Notes under the pieces: generated by a model
The model's input: only the letters and a program-made list of their open reading frames with translations
Database searches by the model: none
What the model was told of the DNA's origin: nothing
Position numbers and translations under genes: made by a program
Part shown: one piece after another, positions 63,283-64,000 of the stretch
Layout of the letters: every line of letters starts with the position of its first letter
Position numbering within the stretch: position 1 is the first letter of the stretch
From: Novosphingobium sp. Leaf2
Lineage (GTDB): Bacteria; Pseudomonadota; Alphaproteobacteria; Sphingomonadales; Sphingomonadaceae
Length of the DNA stretch: 64,000 nt
Reading direction: 5' to 3'
Assembly (NCBI RefSeq): GCF_001421325.1
Contig: NZ_LMJY01000003.1
Location: 1-64,000 of the forward strand

Positions 63283-63474
63283 GGACACCACATAGCCAAG
63301 AGCGCAATCGCCCGGCAACGAACCCGCAACCGGGCAACAACACCAGTGTTCACCGCTTGACGCCGCATGGCTGAAGCAGGTGGGCTGGACCCACCAAACG
63401 CGGGAGCCGGGAACGGGATGTCAGGTTGCGTTGCGTCGCACACCATCCAGGTGTGCGGGCGCGCGGAGACGTGA

Positions 63475-64000
63475 ATGCTCGATATCGTCAAAGTTGCCCT
63501 GCACCGCCCCCTGACTTTCATCGTCATGGCCATTCTGATTGGGCTGGGCGGCATCCTGGCGGCGCTGCGCACGCCAGTGGACATCTTCCCGGACATCAAG
63601 ATCCCGGTCATCGCGGTGGCGTGGCAGTATTCCGGACTGCCCCCTGAAGACATGTCCAACCGGATCATCACCCCGTTCGAGAGGGTGCTGACCACGACGG
63701 TGAACGATGTGGGGCATATCGAAAGTCAGTCCTACCAAGGCGTGGGCATCGTCAAGATCTACTTCCAGCCTAATGTCGACATTCGCACCGCAACCGCGCA
63801 AGTCACCTCGGTTTCGCAAACCGTCCTCAAGCAGATGCCGCCGGGCGCGACGCCGCCGCTGATCCTTAACTATTCGGCATCCACGGTCCCGATCCTGCAG
63901 CTTGCGCTGTCCGGCAAGGGCCTTAGCGAGCAGCAGCTGTTCGATCTTGGGCAAAACCAGATTCGCCCCAGCCTGGTCACCATTCCAGGCTTGGCCATGC
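63475..64000 (+). CDS. RND efflux transporter permease (partial, runs off the window)
   Basis: The first 175 residues of an AcrB-type inner-membrane pump. The N-terminus has the first helix (Phe-Ile-Val-Met-Ala-Ile-Leu-Ile-Gly-Leu), then Pro-Val-Asp-Ile-Phe-Pro-Asp-Ile, Pro-Pro-Glu-Asp-Met and the porter-domain start, all typical for RND permeases. The membrane-fusion gene is not upstream and may lie downstream. Probably controlled by the divergent LysR regulator. Confidence 0.9.
   Translation, partial: MLDIVKVALHRPLTFIVMAILIGLGGILAALRTPVDIFPDIKIPVIAVAWQYSGLPPEDMSNRIITPFERVLTTTVNDVGHIESQSYQGVGIVKIYFQPNVDIRTATAQVTSVSQTVLKQMPPGATPPLILNYSASTVPILQLALSGKGLSEQQLFDLGQNQIRPSLVTIPGLAM

Overview
The window is high-GC, densely coded DNA and looks chromosomal. 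It fits an alphaproteobacterium of the order Sphingomonadales (Sphingomonas/Novosphingobium/Erythrobacter relatives). The reasons are a crtY-crtI-crtB carotenoid operon, a GapR (DUF2312) gene, an imuA-imuB-dnaE2 cassette behind an alphaproteobacterial LexA box (GTTC-N7-GTTC), DUF1244 and DUF2171 proteins, and TonB/MipA-type envelope proteins. The assignment rests on gene content only; no 16S gene is present.

Layout. 1-3.2 kb is one end of an integrative element: a tyrosine recombinase lies directly downstream of the 3' end of tRNA-Gly(GCC), followed by three small uncharacterised genes. A second, inverted copy of the tRNA tail plus integrase-proximal DNA lies at 309-434. 3.4-9 kb is housekeeping: thioredoxin/TPR protein, LON-domain protein, MarC, an internally deleted YnfA, DUF2171 proteins and the ribonucleotide reductase beta subunit. 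9-17 kb holds a TonB receptor followed by gamma-glutamyltranspeptidase, a chromate transporter, a YcxB-like protein, a glyoxalase-fold protein, a diacylglycerol kinase and YggS. 17-24 kb holds a ThiE-like protein, a HerA-like ATPase, a TetR/aldo-keto reductase pair, OsmC and small envelope proteins. 24-30 kb is the SOS mutagenesis operon (imuA, imuB, dnaE2). 30-37 kb holds an S9 peptidase coupled to a CDP-glycerol transferase-like gene, an A/T-rich unknown membrane coiled-coil gene, dinB and a Bcr/CflA-type MFS pump.

37.4-42.4 kb is the carotenoid operon, transcribed leftward: crtY, crtI, a DUF1851 (Tdi1-like) gene, a LOG-family gene and crtB, almost all with overlapping ends. 42.4-47.7 kb holds a GNAT protein, a MipA/OmpV protein, a small winged-helix regulator with a membrane partner behind three tandem palindromes, a uracil-DNA-glycosylase family protein, and a GH130-like protein with an SDR. 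47.7-52.3 kb holds a SRAP homologue lacking its catalytic residues, thiC under a TPP riboswitch, DUF72 and DUF2490. 52.3-57.6 kb holds yebC-DUF3147-ruvC, a CPBP protease, gapR, DUF1244 and pyruvate kinase. 57.8-64 kb holds an L,D-transpeptidase-like protein, a DUF3089 hydrolase, a cytochrome c, a small Cys-containing secreted protein, a large low-complexity lipoprotein, and a LysR regulator divergent from an RND pump that runs off the end.

The items most worth following up are the LOG and DUF1851 genes inside the carotenoid operon, the triple operator at 44755-44823, the inverted attachment-like repeat with a covarying hairpin, the catalytically depleted SRAP protein and the A/T-rich 440-residue membrane protein. 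I found no CRISPR array, no complete IS element and no rRNA gene.
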